Shown: piece after piece, positions 62,574 to 64,000 of the stretch
Layout of the letters: each line of letters opens with the position of its first letter
Numbering within the stretch: the stretch's first letter is position 1
Origin: Desulfocapsa sp050291935
GTDB taxonomy: Bacteria > Desulfobacterota > Desulfobulbia > Desulfobulbales > Desulfocapsaceae
Assembly: GCA_050291935.1 (NCBI GenBank)
Contig: JBNKKR010000015.1
Coordinates: 6,341 to 70,340, forward strand
Direction of reading: 5' to 3'
DNA length: 64,000 nt
Program-made: the position numbers and the translations under genes
The notes under the pieces: model-generated
Databases searched by the model: none
The model's input: only the letters and a program-made list of their open reading frames with translations
Told to the model about the DNA's origin: nothing

Positions 62574-62803
62574 TACATTGCCTCACGTTCGTCTAAAATT
62601 GCAGAAGATAGATCACTCCCCTTCATTTTTAGGCGGTTCACTGATTTTTTCCACGATGGTTTTCGTAAAGCTTCGTCTGAAAAGGGTACCACTTCCGCCA
62701 CGGGCTTTCCTCGACGCAAGAGAACAAGCGTCTCTCCATGTTCCACTTCTGTGATAAAACCCGAAGCCTTTTTTCTAAAATCGGTAAATGATATCGTTTT
62801 CAT
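62570..62803 (-). CDS. Phd/YefM-type antitoxin paired with the PIN toxin
   Basis: 77 residues. MKTISFTDFRKKASGFITEV and the loop RRGKPVAEVVPF are characteristic of Phd/YefM antitoxins (DNA-binding N-terminus). I start at ATG 62803 behind GGAGG; the extension upstream has no support. It overlaps the toxin start. Mixed pairing of a Phd-type antitoxin with a PIN toxin is common. Confidence 0.88.
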   Translation of the reverse strand: MKTISFTDFRKKASGFITEVEHGETLVLLRRGKPVAEVVPFSDEALRKPSWKKSVNRLKMKGSDLSSAILDEREAMY

Positions 62804-63010
62804 AAGACTGCCTCCAAGTGTACACCCAACTGTACATAAACCGGGACATTTTGTCAAACACGTTGCAAAGTCGCCAACAGTTCATATCACTGGAGCAGGG
62901 TCCCTTACTGATTTGTAGGACTCATTGAGTAATGGTTTTCGGCCTGGAAAAGAACAAACAACCCGCTGTCCATAGCATTGACGTGGAGTGACCAATGATT
63001 TTTCTTAAAA

Positions 63011-63307
63011 TTAGTAATGATAACGAGCTTGTATAAAATTAATTCTGTCATGTGCAACAACATAAACAAGACGATGTTCCTGGGTTATTCTACGGGACCA
63101 AACACCAGATCCAAGGAATTTTAATGGTTCGGGTTTGCCGATACCCTGGAAAGGATCTCGCATTATCGATTCTATCAATTGCAAAATACGAAGCGCTGTT
63201 TTTCGCTCAGTCTCAACCCAATAGGCAAGGTCCTCTCTAAATTCTGGCTGGAACACAGATTCTCTCTGTGTTTTCGTGCTTGATCGTTTTTTGATGCCTT
63301 TACTCAA
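63011..63307 (-). CDS. yoeB: Txe/YoeB-family toxin
   Basis: 98 residues. FREDLAYWVETERKTALRIL, DPFQGIGKPEPLKFLGSGVW, SRRITQEHRLVYVV and the C-terminal QARYHY are the YoeB signature; the C-terminal His and Tyr belong to the catalytic set. It cleaves mRNA at the ribosome A site. The start is TTG 63307, overlapping the antitoxin stop; the frame upstream lies inside the antitoxin gene and is a shadow. Confidence 0.92.
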   Translation of the reverse strand: MSKGIKKRSSTKTQRESVFQPEFREDLAYWVETERKTALRILQLIESIMRDPFQGIGKPEPLKFLGSGVWSRRITQEHRLVYVVAHDRINFIQARYHY

Positions 63308-63578
63308 AACCGACCTCAATTCTGAGCTCATCAATTGTTTGTGAAACACCAGAACCTTTTTTAACCCTATCAAGTGCCGCTAAAAGCCGTTTTGCATTTT
63401 TAGGTGAACGCAAAAGATGTGCAGTCTCAAGCACAGTAGCAAGTTCATCAGCGCTTATCATTGCGACATCTTCGCATCCACGACGCCGAACAATAACGAC
63501 TTCACGGTTTTGAGTGACCTCATCCATTAAAGAAGCCAGGCTTGCACGAGCTTGAGTATATGTAGTTTGTATTGCCAT
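63300..63578 (-). CDS. yefM: YefM-family antitoxin
   Basis: 92 residues. MAIQTTYTQARASLASLMDE, NREVVIVRRRGCEDVAMISA and the region LETAHLLRSPKNAKRL are typical of YefM. It represses the operon and neutralises YoeB. GGAGGG precedes the start. Overlaps yoeB by 8 bases. Confidence 0.92.
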   Translation of the reverse strand: MAIQTTYTQARASLASLMDEVTQNREVVIVRRRGCEDVAMISADELATVLETAHLLRSPKNAKRLLAALDRVKKGSGVSQTIDELRIEVGFE

Positions 63579-63632
63579 ATTTCCCTCCTGGATTTATGTA
63601 CAGATATACAGTACATATTTTCAGGAAAATTG

Positions 63633-64000
63633 TCAATCTCCAAGAAGTAATTCGACTCCTCTAATCCTGTAGTGACCAGTCAATTCAAATGCAAACAATT
63701 GATCTTCCTCCTGTGTACCGTTACCAATATTATGAATGACAAGGGGAACGTTCTCCTTGTTTCGCCGATTGCTAATGATCATAATATGCGGTCGGTTTGG
63801 AGGGACAATACAAGTTACTATATCACCGGGTTGAAATGCTGAGATCTGCTTGGACAGGGATAGTACCCAGCCTTTTCTTGCAAAAAATATTTGAATATTA
63901 GGGACGCGCCGATGATCGATATTCTTATCCGGCCCCTTCAGACCCCAGGTTTTCGGATAGACGGAAAAATTCGCCCGCATATCCTCATGCACCTCTTTTT
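63633..64000 (-). CDS. DUF1287-family protein, C-terminal part (5' end beyond window)
   Basis: About 122 codons visible; the frame runs off the right edge. YPKTWGLKGPDKNIDHRRVP and the stretch QPGDIVTCIVPPNRPHIMII match DUF1287, an NlpC/P60-like secreted family. The N-terminal signal and the first catalytic residues would lie outside the window; HI in RPHIMII may be the conserved His. Function unproven. It lies upstream of the yefM-yoeB pair and in the same direction. Confidence 0.85.
   Translation of the reverse strand, partial: KEVHEDMRANFSVYPKTWGLKGPDKNIDHRRVPNIQIFFARKGWVLSLSKQISAFQPGDIVTCIVPPNRPHIMIISNRRNKENVPLVIHNIGNGTQEEDQLFAFELTGHYRIRGVELLLGD

Overview
The window looks like chromosome from an anaerobic, probably sulfate-reducing Desulfobacterota (Desulfobulbales/Desulfocapsaceae-like) bacterium. 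This rests on an 11-gene complex I operon without nuoEFG, a fused AccA-AccD carboxyltransferase next to a biotin carboxylase, Fe-S oxidoreductases, Cys-motif small proteins, and moderate G+C with one visibly GC-richer island. No 16S rRNA is present, so the taxonomic call is inference.

Layout. 1-4.0 kb is accessory DNA: the right end of an IS66-family element, an antitoxin/PIN toxin pair, a family-3 solute-binding protein, and an AAA_14/DUF4143 ATPase with a 43-bp palindrome over its start and a decayed paralogue fragment in front. 4.1-9.8 kb is a GC-richer block with a secreted Cys/His protein, a MacB/FtsX-type ABC operon (permease, ATPase, thioredoxin-like protein, permease) and a BASS-type transporter; two inverted copies of a MITE-like repeat lie at 4.7 and 9.6-9.8 kb. 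9.97-21.5 kb is an ectoine/hydroxyectoine utilisation cluster: IclR regulator, PanB-like enzyme, unknown barrel-like protein, Glu/Leu/Phe/Val dehydrogenase, DoeA-like ectoine hydrolase, M20 deacetylase (DoeB2-like), TRAP transporter, EutB-like dehydratase, RidA. 22.0-35.9 kb holds a CW-motif/DoxX-like membrane protein behind a structured leader, then a cytoplasmic molybdopterin oxidoreductase and a four-cluster ferredoxin leading directly into nuoABCDHIJKLMN. 36-42 kb is again accessory: a DUF4388 protein, an AbiE toxin-antitoxin locus broken by a frameshift and an ISL3-family element, a TPR protein, and tRNA-Phe. 42-61.5 kb is mostly housekeeping: outer-membrane proteins, nadC, valS, dgt, a GlcF-like Fe-S protein, prfB (with programmed frameshift), lnt, accC and accAD, PilZ, and a membrane-bound HTH protein. 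61.7-64 kb has an ExtJ-like secreted peptide, two toxin-antitoxin pairs and a DUF1287 gene running off the edge.

How the genes work together. The two most interesting systems are metabolic. (1) The ectoine cluster has uptake, ring opening and deacetylation but lacks the usual DoeC/DoeD exit enzymes. Dehydrogenase, EutB/RidA and PanB-like enzyme can be arranged so that ectoine and hydroxyectoine converge on 4-amino-2-oxobutanoate, which is then cleaved to pyruvate, ammonia and methylene-THF. That route is my inference. (2) The complex I operon has no NADH-oxidising module. It begins instead with a signal-less molybdoenzyme and a ferredoxin, with no membrane anchor of their own, which suggests an alternative electron-input module. 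Gene identities are read by eye from translated sequence; nothing was searched against a database.
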